DNA of 64,000 nt, taken from positions 2,728,001 through 2,792,000 of the forward strand of contig NC_088935.1 in assembly GCF_033473495.1 (NCBI RefSeq), read 5' to 3'. The notes below the pieces were generated by a model. The model worked only from the letters and a program-made list of their open reading frames with translations. It had not been told where the DNA came from and ran no database searches. Position 1 is the first letter of the stretch. The number at the start of each line of letters is the position of its first letter. This document shows positions 20,598 through 31,246 of the stretch, one piece after another. The DNA is from Cercospora beticola (Eukaryota > Ascomycota > Dothideomycetes > Mycosphaerellales > Mycosphaerellaceae). Position numbers and translations under genes: made by a program.

Positions 20598-21296
20598 GTT
20601 GTGATGATGGTGTTACAGGCACAGAAGCTGTGAGGCTGTGATCAGTCTTGGCACCCGCCACATGGCCACAAGTGTCTTCTCAAAGTCGACTTCTTTTTCA
20701 TTACGCTCGAACAAACTTTGCTCACGCTGTCGAAATGAAACAAACCTTCCTCTGCCCTTCGATATCTGCCATCTCACAAAGTTCCCTCTCAGCTCGCGCT
20801 GACGTGCATCAAATGGCGACACGGCTCTCCTCACCCCCCGTCCGATGATCTATTTTGGCTTTCTGGCGTAGCCGATGGCCGGTCCTCCGATCCTCCTTCC
20901 GGCGTGCATCCTGGACGACAGCACCTCCGCCACAGCTGATTGCACCGCTTCGGAGCTTTATCTTGACGCGCCCGACCTCTTACTGTGACACGCGACCGAA
21001 TAGGCACGAGTCGGTCTTGTGTGGAAAGCGATGCGGCTTCTATATTAGTCCCGCTCCAAGGGCCCGGGGATCCTCACGTCAATGCCCAGTCCCAAAGCCG
21101 CAGTATGTTTGGACGGCTTTAGCCTTGATCTCGAGTCCTTGACTATGTAACTCGGCCCCAGGACACGCGTGAACCTTCAAGACATATTCGTTTGAGGTTC
21201 TGTAGGCATTAGAACCCTTTCCGCGAATTCCTTTGACCTTTCTTCTCTTCTACATCCAAACTCTCTGGGCCCGGCAGCATTGTCCCCAACTTCAAC
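20598..21296. promoter_or_regulatory. Divergent promoter region, GH18-UBA / FAD monooxygenase
   Basis: This 0.7-kb stretch separates two divergent start codons. A TATA-like TATATTA lies at 21041-21047, about 250 bp before the monooxygenase start. No other element is convincing. Confidence 0.45.
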
Positions 21297-22618
21297 ATGG
21301 CTGCTAAGAATTCAGGCCTCGATGTGATCATACTAGGCGGCGGTATAGCTGGATTGACGACGGCACTAGCACTCACCAAGTTTGCACCGCCCGACCAGAT
21401 TCCAAACATCCGAATATTCGAAATCCGTCCCGAACCCGCCACAATTGGAGGAGCAGTCAACCTCACGCCAAATGCGCTTCGCATGCTCGATCACCTGGGA
21501 GCTTTACCGATCATTCGAGAACGCGACTATGGCCGTGACATCGACTATCTTGAGGTTTTCGACATCTACTCTGGCAAAATTGCCGAATCAGATTTCCGTG
21601 GACCTGAGGGCAAAGGTGTAGGAGAACCGCCATACAAAGCACTCCGAATCACTCGTGGCGATGCATTGAAAGGTGTTTTGTCAGCCGTCGAGCAACAGAA
21701 GAACATCACCATGACCTGTGGTAAGCGCACAGTCAAGATAGAAGAGACTGCCGACAATGTCACCATACATTTCGAGGACGGCGGATCTGCTACTGGTGAC
21801 CTGCTCATGGGATGCGACGGCATCCATTCCGTGACACGGCTCAAGCATGTTGAGCCTGAGCGCAAAGCGACTTATTCCGGAGTGTCGAATGCATTTGGTT
21901 TTGCTCCCATCGAGCAGGATTTCAAAGTCCACTTCGAATGCACTGCAATCAATTTCGCCCGCAGAGGAATGCTTCTGACGAGTTTTCATTCTTCATCAGC
22001 CGATTCGGTATATGTTGGAGGCTTGATGCAGGTCGAGGATATTGGCTCCAGAGACGGCTGGAAGTCGGTTGGTGCGGATGCGGAGAGGACAAGAGCACAG
22101 CTTCTCGAACGCTTTGGTGATGCCGAGATTCCGTCAATCAAGCCACTGATTGAGAAAGCTCAAGACTTCTTCCTCTGGCCAGTCTTTACATTGTCGAAGG
22201 AGGGGAAATGGAGCACTGATAGAGTCATGCTTCTTGGAGATGCTGCAGTAAGTTTGACAAAACTGGTGTTTGCTTTCATGCTAACGTATCTCAATAGCAC
22301 GCAATGCCTCCTCAAGGTGAAAGCACAGGAATCGTGTTCGAAGACACAGTACTGTTCGCACGCTGCCTCACGCGATGGATAGAAAAGGGCAAGCCCAACA
22401 CGATGAAGGAAGCCTTCGACGCGTACGAGAAGCTGAGGCGGCCCCGCATGGAGGCAGCTTTCGAAGAGTCGAAGAACGTGGTTAAGACAGTATCCGATGC
22501 TGGATGGTTGGGACACAAGATCAAGACCTTCATTGTGCCATGGTATTTGTGGTGGAGCAAGACCTACCGGGAGAAGCATTTCATCGAAGACGTGACAAAG
22601 GCGGACTTGGGATATTAG
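21297..22618 (+). CDS. FAD-dependent monooxygenase (salicylate hydroxylase-like)
   Basis: This is a class A flavoprotein monooxygenase that uses FAD and NAD(P)H to hydroxylate an aromatic or similar substrate. Exons 21297-22247 and 22298-22618 give 423 residues. The dinucleotide motif is DVIILGGGIAGLTTALAL near the N-terminus. The DG motif is GDLLMGCDGIHSVTR. The second FAD motif, RVMLLGDAAHAMPPQGEST, is created by splicing across the intron. The C-terminal helix contains YEKLRRPRMEAAFEESKNV, typical of the salicylate hydroxylase-like branch. The substrate cannot be inferred; it has no biosynthetic neighbours. No signal peptide is present. Confidence 0.9.
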
Positions 22619-22928
22619 AGACATTAGGGACGTTTCTTGAAACGCATTGATGATCATTGTAATTTTGGCGTTGCGGGAATATTGCACGATATCAACATGA
22701 TTCATAGAAGTAAACCACATTTACACTGTCATTGAATTGCAATGCAGGCGAAAAGCTTCAAACAAACAACATGAGAAGCAAAGACGCACTTGACTCCGAG
22801 AATGTATGATGTGACAAGGTGGATGAGTCCTAGTGACCAAATGCGAAGCTTATGATACAATTGCCGCCTCGAAGGCCCCCGGCCAGATGCGTGATACGAA
22901 ATTCGTCAGCTCCATACCTCCTATCCTC
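22619..22928. other. Convergent intergenic region
   Basis: These are the 3' flanks of the monooxygenase and the NTF2-like gene; the sequence is AT-rich and no gene is seen. Confidence 0.5.
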
Positions 22929-23626
22929 TCACGCCGAGCAGTTGCTTGGCTTGAAGATGCCCAGGTTCACCAACCAAGCCCCGCTGTTGAATTCCGAGTA
23001 GACGGTCTTGATCAGCCACGTGTTGGACAGGTTCACGGTTTCGAGAACGATGATCCCGGTGACTTGCTCCGGCTCTTGTCCGGGACCCTTAGACAACCAG
23101 CGGATGGTCACAGTGTCGCAGTTGTGCCTGTGAGAAACGCAGTCAGCGGAAGTCCTGGTTAACGAAAGTGTTGCAAAGCCTACCAGATGTTGAGTTGCTC
23201 GAAAGGAATGGGCGGCTGAGCACCCTGACCAGCCTCGAAAGATGCTCTGCTGTCGAACGTTGCAGTACCAAGCTAGGATCAGGTCAGTTGGAGTTAGCAC
23301 AAAGGTGTGGATCAAGCACGAACCGCTACTGGAGAGTTAGGGCAGCCATTGTTGATGAGCTCGATGACACTGTCGGAGTAGTCGACGAAGTCTTCAGTGA
23401 GGGATGCATTCGCAAGAGCATCGCTGTAGTCCGCAATAAGATTTCTGAAGTTGTCGGCCACGCCCTGCGCTTCCTGATCGCTCAGACATGTTGATGATCG
23501 TCCGGGATACCAGCTTGGACGCTTGACGGAACCATATCCATGAGGGTTACGATTGGCTTCTGGTGCTGCGAATACGCAAGCGGCAAACAAGGAGGCCGTA
23601 GCCACAAGCATGGTGGATGATCGCAT
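22929..23626 (-). CDS. Secreted NTF2-like domain protein
   Basis: Three exons (23626-23324, 23272-23184, 23127-22929) give 196 residues. The start MRSSTMLVATASLFAACVFA is a signal peptide ending at a VFA-AP cleavage-like site. The mature part begins NRNPHGYGSVKRPSWYPG and continues as an alpha-helix/cone fold (LSDQEAQGVADNFRNLIADY, DDTVTIRW-like strands, SEFNSGAWLVNLG). The second join restores LNIWHNCDTVTIRW. Four Cys in the mature protein could form two disulfides. Similar secreted NTF2-like proteins are common in Dothideomycetes; their function is unknown, and some are treated as candidate effectors. A TATAAA box lies 142 bp upstream of the start. Confidence 0.85.
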
Positions 23627-24771
23627 TTTCGATGGAGCTGACGAGGCCTTTGGGGGCGCACAACTGGTAATAGCAAGTATCGTAGGAGTGTCGATAGTTC
23701 CGATGTTGGTACGATGACTGAGGGCCTGAGAGACGCACTGTGAGCAGGGAATAGGCACGAAGGACAGTTTATATGTGCACTCCAGTGCTTTTTCGAGCTT
23801 TCTGTCACAACATCAGCACGTGGTCAAAGCATGCCGCCACTCTAGCATTGTCAATGCTTCCACCTGGTTCCCCATCTCGAGCATTAATGCATTATGCAGT
23901 CGGTAATGAGACTATTGAACGCCATGCTAAAATAAGAGACTGCTGCTTGCAATGATCACACGACGGGGCCTGGAAACACCAGAGCCATCAGAGCGTTCCA
24001 GAGAGTGTAGACGTAGGCAACCTGTTTGGGCCACATGGACAAGGATCCGACATTAGTCTTGCATGAGCTTCGCGCAACCAAGCAACATGCAAGCACTGGT
24101 CTAGCGTGGCTTGTTTCGACGTTGCACGGCTTGTGCGGCTTGGTACCGGTGACGCTGTGAAGAGCATTACTTTCACGAGATACTGAGGTTGCCCGAGCAT
24201 ATTCGCACTTGCAATCGTACTAGCGGTTGCTTCTTTGTATGCTATGGTGACCACGCAACAGCACGAGTGGCCACTGGCCTCGGCCTTTGGGCCCTTCTGG
24301 TTGCTGTGAAGCGAAAGTGGCAGAGCCCGTCTCCAGCGTGAGATCCGTAAGCAATTCTTCCTTCGCTCTTCGGATGAGGAGATCCACTCGGATGCCGGCT
24401 GCATATGTGCGAATGCCAAGACATACCACAGCTTCTTCGCGCATCGCATTGATGAGTGTTGCGCAAGAAAGGCCTGAACGGTTTCAGCTGATCATTTATG
24501 GCGTGGCAATTTCTTGCAAGCTGCGGAGATTTCGACGGATCGGTGCGTCGTGATCATTCCTCTGCATACCCGTATACCCGCCGTGTTCAGACGCTCACTG
24601 CAGGAGTGACTTTTGCGCATTGCAGAATGTCTTCGCTGGAGTCTAGCAAACAGCATGCAAGCGTACAAACGATGTCGAAGCGACATTAGGATCTCCAGTG
24701 CATGCTGTCAAGTACGCACATGATCGCTAATGCCAGGGCAGTAATGCGGGAGATATGCGAGAGTGTCTAGC
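23627..24771. other. Intergenic 1.1 kb
   Basis: This is promoter sequence of the NTF2-like gene plus the TRM7 3' flank. Minus frames such as 23988-24449 have no domain. Apart from a TATA box I see nothing specific. Confidence 0.5.
23768..23773 (-). promoter_or_regulatory. TATA box of NTF2-like gene
   Basis: TATAAA on the minus strand (within CATATAAACTG) lies 142 bp before the start codon of the secreted protein. A clear TATA box is uncommon in this window and fits an inducible gene. Confidence 0.55.
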
Positions 24772-25878
24772 TCAAAAAGCACCAAGTTTTGTCTTGCCGT
24801 ATGCGCCACCCATCTTCTTTCGCTCTTCAAGAGCCCTACGATATGGAGGAGCAGTGGGCGGCTGGATCGGATCCAAACTTATGTGACCTTCGGGCAATTT
24901 GTGGCTAGCGTCAGCATCGAAAGCGCTCAAGTCTCCGCATGCTAGGAATGGGGCAACCCAGCGATGGGTATCCAGACCCGTATCGATATCCACCTCGGTG
25001 GTACCATCCGCCCGTATTGTTCGGACGGCAGGCTGATCCAGCCCGCTGGAGCCGGATTTTGTAGGTATTTGACTGGCAGCGCTCAGGGGATGGTCGAGAC
25101 TCGCCTTGAAGCCGGGTAGTGGCTGAAAGTTCGTGCAGACGATGAAAGCCTCGACACTACTAGCTCTGCTGCTTCTGGGCTTCGCCACAGTAACGCTGTC
25201 GAACATAGTTCTGAGTTGCGCATACAGAATGTCGACATCTTTTGCGCGGAAGATCTTTGCCACGAATCTCCCACCCGGCTTCAGCACACACAGCGCTAGG
25301 TTCAGTGCTGCCCATAGAAGTTGCGACTGAACGTATATGTCGAGATCATGCAATCCAGTCACATCAGGAGCTCCATCTGAGATGACCAAGTCAACCGGGT
25401 GGGATGCTTCAGTGGCAGAAGACTCCGGGTCGTAAGCCGGATCAAGCGCTTTGAGCAGAAGGGGAACCGTGGAAGGATGCGTGATGTCTGCTTTGAGACA
25501 AGTGATGCCTTCCAGGGGAGACATGGGTTGTAAGTCTATGGCGACGATCTTGACATCGCTCCGTGGCGCCCTCGTGGGAGCTGCATCTTCGTGTTCCGAA
25601 GTCGCAAGCCCTTGGTCATTGCTCTGCGACAGAAGATGCTTGTGACGTTTGTCTTCCCAAGATGCCCTGCCAATCCTTTCTCCTTTGATCAGTATTCGGG
25701 AGAGAACTTGTGACCAGCTTCCCGGTGCTGCACACAGGTCGACGACCCGCGTGACGCCAGCGAAAAGATCGAATTCCTCGTCCAGCTGAAGCAATTTGAA
25801 GGCAGAACGCGCACGCCAGCCTTGCTCTTTGGCGAGACGGTAATACGCGTCGCGTTTGTCTTTCGATGACTTGCCCAT
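24772..25878 (-). CDS. TRM7: tRNA 2'-O-ribose methyltransferase (FtsJ/RrmJ family)
   Basis: TRM7 methylates the 2'-OH of anticodon-loop nucleotides 32 and 34 of several tRNAs in the cytoplasm. It is a single exon of 368 residues. The family start MGKSSKDKRDAYYRLAKEQG is intact, followed by ARSAFKLLQLDEEF with catalytic K28. The SAM motif is VVDLCAAPGSWSQVLS, the catalytic Asp lies in DLVISDGAPDVTG, the second Lys in GGRFVAKIFRAKDVD and the Glu in SSVEAFIVCTNF. The core is expanded by a ~45-residue hydrophilic insertion after the SAM motif (around HKHLLSQSNDQGLATSEHED). The C-terminal extension ends in ERKKMGGAYGKTKLG. Confidence 0.95.
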   Translation of the reverse strand: MGKSSKDKRDAYYRLAKEQGWRARSAFKLLQLDEEFDLFAGVTRVVDLCAAPGSWSQVLSRILIKGERIGRASWEDKRHKHLLSQSNDQGLATSEHEDAAPTRAPRSDVKIVAIDLQPMSPLEGITCLKADITHPSTVPLLLKALDPAYDPESSATEASHPVDLVISDGAPDVTGLHDLDIYVQSQLLWAALNLALCVLKPGGRFVAKIFRAKDVDILYAQLRTMFDSVTVAKPRSSRASSVEAFIVCTNFQPLPGFKASLDHPLSAASQIPTKSGSSGLDQPAVRTIRADGTTEVDIDTGLDTHRWVAPFLACGDLSAFDADASHKLPEGHISLDPIQPPTAPPYRRALEERKKMGGAYGKTKLGAF

Positions 25879-26167
25879 CGTTGACGGCGTGCTGTGTGTT
25901 TCTACGGAGGTTTTTCAACCGGTCGTGACTGGGCAGGCATGGCAGGTACGGATTTTCTGCCAAGAAGACGCTCATCAAAACTTAATTCAGAATTTCACTC
26001 TGCATTGATGTGAATCAAGTGACAGACAACCACATAGACTGCTTCACAACTAAGGTATCTAGATGACTGAGCTACAGAGTCTTCACGTCACGCGACAAAG
26101 CCATATCACGTCGACGCCTGGACACGTGTAATATGGAACTAGTCTGTACATTGAAAGACGGAGTTGT

Positions 26168-29100
26168 TCAATCACTTTCCAGCCAATCTGGCTCTAGTTC
26201 GTCGTCTTCAGGATCGTGTGAAAGCATAGAGCCTTTGTCGCTGTCATTCTCGCTCATCAAGTCCGCCTGTGGTGGTTCTGGGGGACGATTGTATCCTTGC
26301 TCTGCAGTTGGCTTCTGTCTCTTGGTTATTGGCAACTCGTTGGGGGTTTGATCTTCACCGACAGCAATATTGTCATTTATCTTCGCACTCAGTCGCATGG
26401 TCGGCTCCTCACGAGCCTTGTCATTGTTGTTGAGAACCTTCGAGGCCTTGTCTTGGACGTCAGCCCCATTCTGTTTTAGGTGGTCTCTGTTCACAGTACT
26501 CGTCTCAAACGGAGACGCAACAGCATGCTCTTCATCAGCTGCTTCCTCAGGCATAAAACCACCAGCATGCTCGTTGTCAGCTGTTTCCTCGGGCAGGAAC
26601 CCGCCAGCATAGTCGATAGCAGCTGTGTCATCGGGTATGAAGCCACCAGCGTCTGCAGTATCAATTGTGTCCTCTGGCACGAAAACGCCGGGCTCTTCGA
26701 CAGGAAATGTGTCGTCGGGCACAAAGCCACCAGAGTAGTCAGCATCGGCAGTATCGTTGCCCACAAACCCGCCGTCCTGATCAGTTTTCATCTCAAGAGT
26801 ATGGCCATCATCGTCCTCGCGGGACTCGTCGCCATCGACTGGCATGGCGAGGTCATCATTGCGGTGCGAACGTCTATCGGAGCCTGAGAGGCGATCGTCC
26901 CGAAAGAAGCCTCCTTCCTCGTCTCCCATACCATTAATGTCGTCCATGCTAAGCTCGGAGTCATGTTCGCTGTCAGAAACAGGAATCTTGCGTTTTCGGG
27001 CAGTTGCTTTGGTCTTTTCGAGTTCTGACAACCTGAAGCGACCTGCTGTCAACAAACCCTGATCTGGGATTGTAAGAGCAAAGGAGTTCAACATATGCTC
27101 ATCGTCACCAGCGTCGTGTGCGGTGGAGCCATCACCGTACGCTCGCACTCGTTCGGCGATCCGCAGGCCAGCCATAAACCGTTTCCACGCCTTGAGTGCA
27201 ACGCGGCTTCTGTTTCGCGACTCCTCTTCCAACGCCTCATACTCTAGACCATCAATGACTGCATGCACTGCTTGTGCATATTGATCGGCGACCACGACAC
27301 CTTCGATGATGGCGGTACCATGGCGACCTTTGAACTGAAACCCAGTGACAGCATCCGCATAGTCAACACGAATCATTTTCGCGGCCGTTCGTGCAAGAGA
27401 ATGCCGAACATGGACTCCTCCAGCCGGAACCATACTTGGCACGTAGATGTCCAGGTTGCCGTAGGCATTCTTTGGTATGCGGCCCCTTCGGACAGGCTCT
27501 GGCACATACAATTGAGTCTGATACGGTGCATAGAGAGCTGTCGTAGGACCATCGTTCGACGAAGTAGCTCCAGGATCGGGAGTAGCGTTTCTTCTTACTC
27601 GTGCCCTCACATGCTTGAGCGGTTGCTCACCTTGCTTGATTTCACGACCACATCGATACCATTTGTCAGCGCTTTTGCACGACAAAACGTCCCTTCTACG
27701 GAAGACCGGCTCCATTTTCGGCTTCGCAGCTGTGCCAGCGTTGACTTTGCCTACCTCGCGCCTGGGATGGATAACCTCGTTGCGTTTGAGGTGTCGCTCT
27801 AGTGCGTAGTAAGGATGATCTTTGAAGTCGAGCACATTCGCAGGCAGGCCCTCTCTCGCTTCCTTTTGCCTAAACTCAGCATCCTCAACTTGGTCGCGAT
27901 CAAGCGGTCCACCTGGTCTTCGAAAAAAGCGCATGACTCTCTTCCACCATTTCGCGCCGTCCGGAGAGACCTCCACGCGACTCCGTCGGGTTTTTGCATT
28001 GTATGCTTTTGCGTATCGCCACGTGACATCTCTTGCAGAGCCATCAGGTTCGAAGGCGACGACATACGTGAGCTGGTTCCGATCATACGATGCAGGCGGC
28101 TCTAGCTTCGTAGGCTGACCTGTCGTGTGCGTAACGATCGGATCAATGGCAACCCACTTCTGTGTCGCCTCGTTGAATGCTTCGACCCAAAAGACAGGAA
28201 ATGATAACTTAGCAACAGCTTTTGTCTTCTGGCGAGGCTGCGCTGGTTGGCTTAAGGTCGAAGCAAAACTCGGCTGCCCTAGGCGCCTTCGAGCTGAAGG
28301 GACGTTGCCTAGGGCTCGTGAACTACTCACCGCTGCGTCGTGCTCCATTAAGGAAGACTGCGGAGTTTTCGTTTCGGGTGCTACTGCCATAATGCGAACC
28401 TTTGCGGGCTTCTTGGGCGTAGCGGCTTTCGGAGGGTTTGCGAAAGGCAGCGCCTGGATGGAACAGACAAAACGCGCATCGACACCTGCGGCTCGAAGCA
28501 TGGCACAAAAGAGCTGATTCGCCACGTCCTGAGATCCCTCAAGGTCTTTGGCGGCCTTGATGAATGCAGCAGTGTCTATCGGATCCTCATCGCTGTCTAT
28601 GGTTGGTGGCGGTTCGGTGTCAATGTTCCAATGTGGTCTTGAGAGACCGGTGCGGGTGACCTGGTAATCTGCAACAAATGAGTTGATTGCCTGATCTATT
28701 CCATCCATGAATGATCGATTGCGCTGGAATTGGGTATGTTGCTGCGAGGGATTGAGGTACGAGATGGTCTTAGTCGACAGCAAAGATCGGAGGTGCTGTT
28801 GCGCCACGGCATTGTTGCAGCGCCCATTGACGTACATACAATGTCCAAGCAAGCAAAGCACATGTAACTCATGAACAAGTAGTCGATGCGACTTCTCTAT
28901 CGCAGTAGCAGGCTTCCGTCGCACTTTGGAAGAACGTTTTGCGCTGCTCTCAGCCTGCACGGATATCGAAACGTCCTCAATGCCTTCTTGCGAATTGCTG
29001 GCATGGCCGAACGGTATGTCTATGTCAACATCCTCGAATTCGAAATCATTGCTATCGGACTCGGAGGAGTCCTCAACAGTCTGTGTGCCAGCGGCTGGGG

Positions 29101-29377
29101 CCCGAAGTATCGCATTTGACGACGTCGATCTGACAGAGCTTTCAACCTCGTGCTGTGTTGCAGAAGAGACATTTGGTCCGCTCGATCCCGCAGTGATTCG
29201 CCGCCTCTTGGGAGCTCGGTTTCTCTCAGTCCTTTCGTCAGCTTCGGCCTCTCTAAGCATGTCAGAATAGACATCCGGAATGTCATTTTGAGGTTGGGCA
29301 CGGTTATTCACAGCCCGCCGACTTGATCGTGTTGGTCTTGCTGCTGCGACTTTTGCTTTGCCTCGACTCGGAGCCAT
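26168..29377 (-). CDS. RAD4: DNA damage recognition protein RAD4/XPC
   Basis: RAD4/XPC recognises helix-distorting lesions and starts global nucleotide excision repair together with Rad23. It is a single exon of 1069 residues from MAPSRGKAK; the frame is open 54 codons further upstream, but that part does not look like the family. A basic/acidic N-terminus precedes the transglutaminase-like domain (FPVFWVEAFNEATQKWVAID; TYVVAFEPDGSARDVTWRYA). The beta-hairpin domains follow: ALERHLKRNEVIHP, FRRRDVLSCKSADKWYR, KQGEQPLKHV, then YAPYQTQLYVPEPVRRGRIP, NAYGNLDIYVPSMVPAGGVH and TGFQFKGRHGTAIIEGVVV. The long acidic C-terminal tail contains six 14-residue GGF repeats, discussed separately. An ACGCGT box lies 76 bp upstream of the start. 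Confidence 0.95.
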   Translation of the reverse strand: MAPSRGKAKVAAARPTRSSRRAVNNRAQPQNDIPDVYSDMLREAEADERTERNRAPKRRRITAGSSGPNVSSATQHEVESSVRSTSSNAILRAPAAGTQTVEDSSESDSNDFEFEDVDIDIPFGHASNSQEGIEDVSISVQAESSAKRSSKVRRKPATAIEKSHRLLVHELHVLCLLGHCMYVNGRCNNAVAQQHLRSLLSTKTISYLNPSQQHTQFQRNRSFMDGIDQAINSFVADYQVTRTGLSRPHWNIDTEPPPTIDSDEDPIDTAAFIKAAKDLEGSQDVANQLFCAMLRAAGVDARFVCSIQALPFANPPKAATPKKPAKVRIMAVAPETKTPQSSLMEHDAAVSSSRALGNVPSARRRLGQPSFASTLSQPAQPRQKTKAVAKLSFPVFWVEAFNEATQKWVAIDPIVTHTTGQPTKLEPPASYDRNQLTYVVAFEPDGSARDVTWRYAKAYNAKTRRSRVEVSPDGAKWWKRVMRFFRRPGGPLDRDQVEDAEFRQKEAREGLPANVLDFKDHPYYALERHLKRNEVIHPRREVGKVNAGTAAKPKMEPVFRRRDVLSCKSADKWYRCGREIKQGEQPLKHVRARVRRNATPDPGATSSNDGPTTALYAPYQTQLYVPEPVRRGRIPKNAYGNLDIYVPSMVPAGGVHVRHSLARTAAKMIRVDYADAVTGFQFKGRHGTAIIEGVVVADQYAQAVHAVIDGLEYEALEEESRNRSRVALKAWKRFMAGLRIAERVRAYGDGSTAHDAGDDEHMLNSFALTIPDQGLLTAGRFRLSELEKTKATARKRKIPVSDSEHDSELSMDDINGMGDEEGGFFRDDRLSGSDRRSHRNDDLAMPVDGDESREDDDGHTLEMKTDQDGGFVGNDTADADYSGGFVPDDTFPVEEPGVFVPEDTIDTADAGGFIPDDTAAIDYAGGFLPEETADNEHAGGFMPEEAADEEHAVASPFETSTVNRDHLKQNGADVQDKASKVLNNNDKAREEPTMRLSAKINDNIAVGEDQTPNELPITKRQKPTAEQGYNRPPEPPQADLMSENDSDKGSMLSHDPEDDELEPDWLESD
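26522..26773 (-). repeat. RAD4: Six tandem 42-bp (14-residue) repeats in RAD4 tail
   Basis: Six contiguous units of exactly 14 codons follow the pattern G-G-F-x-P-[DE]-[DE]-T plus six acidic/Ala/Tyr/His positions. One unit has GNDT instead of PDDT and one has GVF. The block is 252 bp without indels. The units differ at the nucleotide level, so the array is not freshly expanded. Confidence 0.9.
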
Positions 29378-30135
29378 GTCTGCGATGTCTGTCGCATGTG
29401 ACGTTTTGGTTGTCCGACGCCAGGTTGTGAACCAGGATTTTGACGCGTCCGTTCGTGCGGACACACGAGCGCGCGTAGCTAGCAGACCTGCAAAGACAAA
29501 TAGCGCGTCAGAGGTCACAGTTGTAAATTGCGACGTCAATGTCGTTCTAGCAGCAGGTAGAAATGACGAGCGTCGTCGAGCGTCATCTCAAAGCTGATTG
29601 AAAGAGCACGCGAGGATGGGTCGCGATGAAAGGCAGCCTGAGGCTTGGCATCCCCATTGTTGACAGTGACAACTCGCACCTGCTATGTATGTACTATATG
29701 AGTGAAAGCCCACGAATCTGTTCCAATGAACCGAGCGAGCTCATGCTCTGGCAAGTGTCAGTCCTCACACACAAACGAAAGGTGCCTAAGACCAGCAACA
29801 GAACGAATGGCACTGTCTGATCACACCACTGCGCATGACGGCACAACTCCCACTGAGCTGTGACCTGGGAAGGTGCTTGATGCTCAGTCTTGAAATCGCA
29901 TTATGATTGCGCGCTCGTTTGCTGTATCATGAGAAGTCACCTCACCCTAGCCATTCAGTGGTATAGCAGCCTGCACGCAAAACGCCGCGTCCTTCCCGCA
30001 CACCATCCAGCATGCATGCAAATCGACATATGGAAACTCATTCAAAAGTCATGGCCGCCATCTCCCAATCCCTTGACGCCTTGATCTCCAGTAGTTGCAT
30101 TACTTCATGTCTCGTTCCTCCTGACCATCTCATTC
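29378..30135. other. Intergenic, RAD4 promoter and CDK1 3' flank
   Basis: About 0.76 kb upstream of RAD4 and downstream of CDK1. It contains the ACGCGT element close to RAD4. No gene is seen. Confidence 0.5.
29453..29458. promoter_or_regulatory. MCB-like element ACGCGT upstream of RAD4
   Basis: ACGCGT, the MluI cell-cycle box bound by MBF-type factors in yeasts, lies 76 bp before the RAD4 start. A six-base match can occur by chance, so this is tentative. Confidence 0.35.
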
Positions 30136-31246
30136 TCATCTATAGCCATTTGCTCGAGCCTGAGATTTGCTGCTCTCTTGGAAGTATGGGTGGTGCACAG
30201 CTTGCTTTGCGCTCATACGGCCAGCCGGGTCGAAGACAAGAAGTGCATCCAGTAGCTCCAGTCCCTCGTGGCCCAGAACCTTGACGCCGTCGGCATTGAT
30301 CAGTTCGTCATCAGGCTTGCGCTCCCACTTCGGGAAAGAGGATTTGAAGTCAGGGAAAGACGTCACTCCGGGCCACTCTTGCTCTGTAGGCGTGCCGAGC
30401 AGGCGGAAGATCTTGAAAATCTCGTCGATCTCGGAGTCACCAGGAAAGAGGGGCTTGCGAGTGGCCATCTCTGCGAAGATGCAGCCTACACTCCACATAT
30501 CCACACCCGTGCTGTATTGGCGTCCACCAAGCAGGATCTCAGGTGAGCGGTACCAGAGGGTGACGACCTCGTGTGTGTATGTGCGGAGTGGGACACCAAA
30601 GGCTCGAGCAAGGCCAAAGTCTCCGATCTTGAGGTTCCCCTCCTTGTCGATGAGTAGATTTTGTGGCTTGAGATCTCGGTGCAGCACGCGGTGGGAGTGG
30701 CAGTAGCGGATACCTGACAGAAGCTGGTACGTGAACTTCTTGACCTGTACTCGATGCATTAGTGGTGGAAGGTATAGGCAGAGCGTTGCGCGCATCGAGG
30801 GCGTACCATGTCTGGTCCGAGTCCCAAGTGGCCCTGTTCCGATAGGACACCTTCCGCCAATGGCTTTCCTCGCCCGCCCTGGCTCACCGGCAATGCCTCC
30901 ATATATTTCTTGAGGTCCAGGTCCATGAACTCAAAGACGAGGTAAAGTTTGTGGCCATCTGCGTGAACAATGTTGAGCAGTCGCATGACATTCGGGTCGT
31001 TCATCTCCTTTAGCAGACTGATCTCGCGAATGGCAGTGGAAGGGACGCCTTCATCTTCGGCTTCGAGACGGATCTTCTTCAGGGCGACGATGCGCTGGTC
31101 GGGCGTGGACAGGTCGCGGGCCTTGTAAACGACGCCATAGGTGCCTGCGAGCCAAAGCAACGCGCGTCAGTGTTGTGAGCAATGTGTTCCGGGCCATGTG
31201 CGCACTCACCTTCTCCTACTTTCTCGAGTCGTTGGTACTGTTCCAT
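30136..31246 (-). CDS. CDK1: Mitotic cyclin-dependent kinase (Cdc2/CDK1)
   Basis: This is the main cell-cycle kinase, active with cyclins in G1/S and G2/M. Exons 31246-31210, 31144-30807 and 30744-30136 give 327 residues. The first exon has 37 nt, and splicing restores the glycine loop [12 protein letters not shown] with the inhibitory sites T14 and Y15. The cyclin-binding PSTAIRE motif is at residues 47-53. Catalytic motifs are [24 protein letters not shown] and the activation loop [17 protein letters not shown] Gly-rich loop of about 27 residues ([20 protein letters not shown]) sits after the DLKKYM helix; similar loops occur in other filamentous ascomycete CDK1 proteins. Confidence 0.96.

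Noticed and set aside
26144..29600. RAD4 start 54 codons further upstream
   Set aside because: The extra N-terminus is unlike the family. MAPSRGKAK begins a typical basic RAD4 start and leaves the ACGCGT box outside the coding region.
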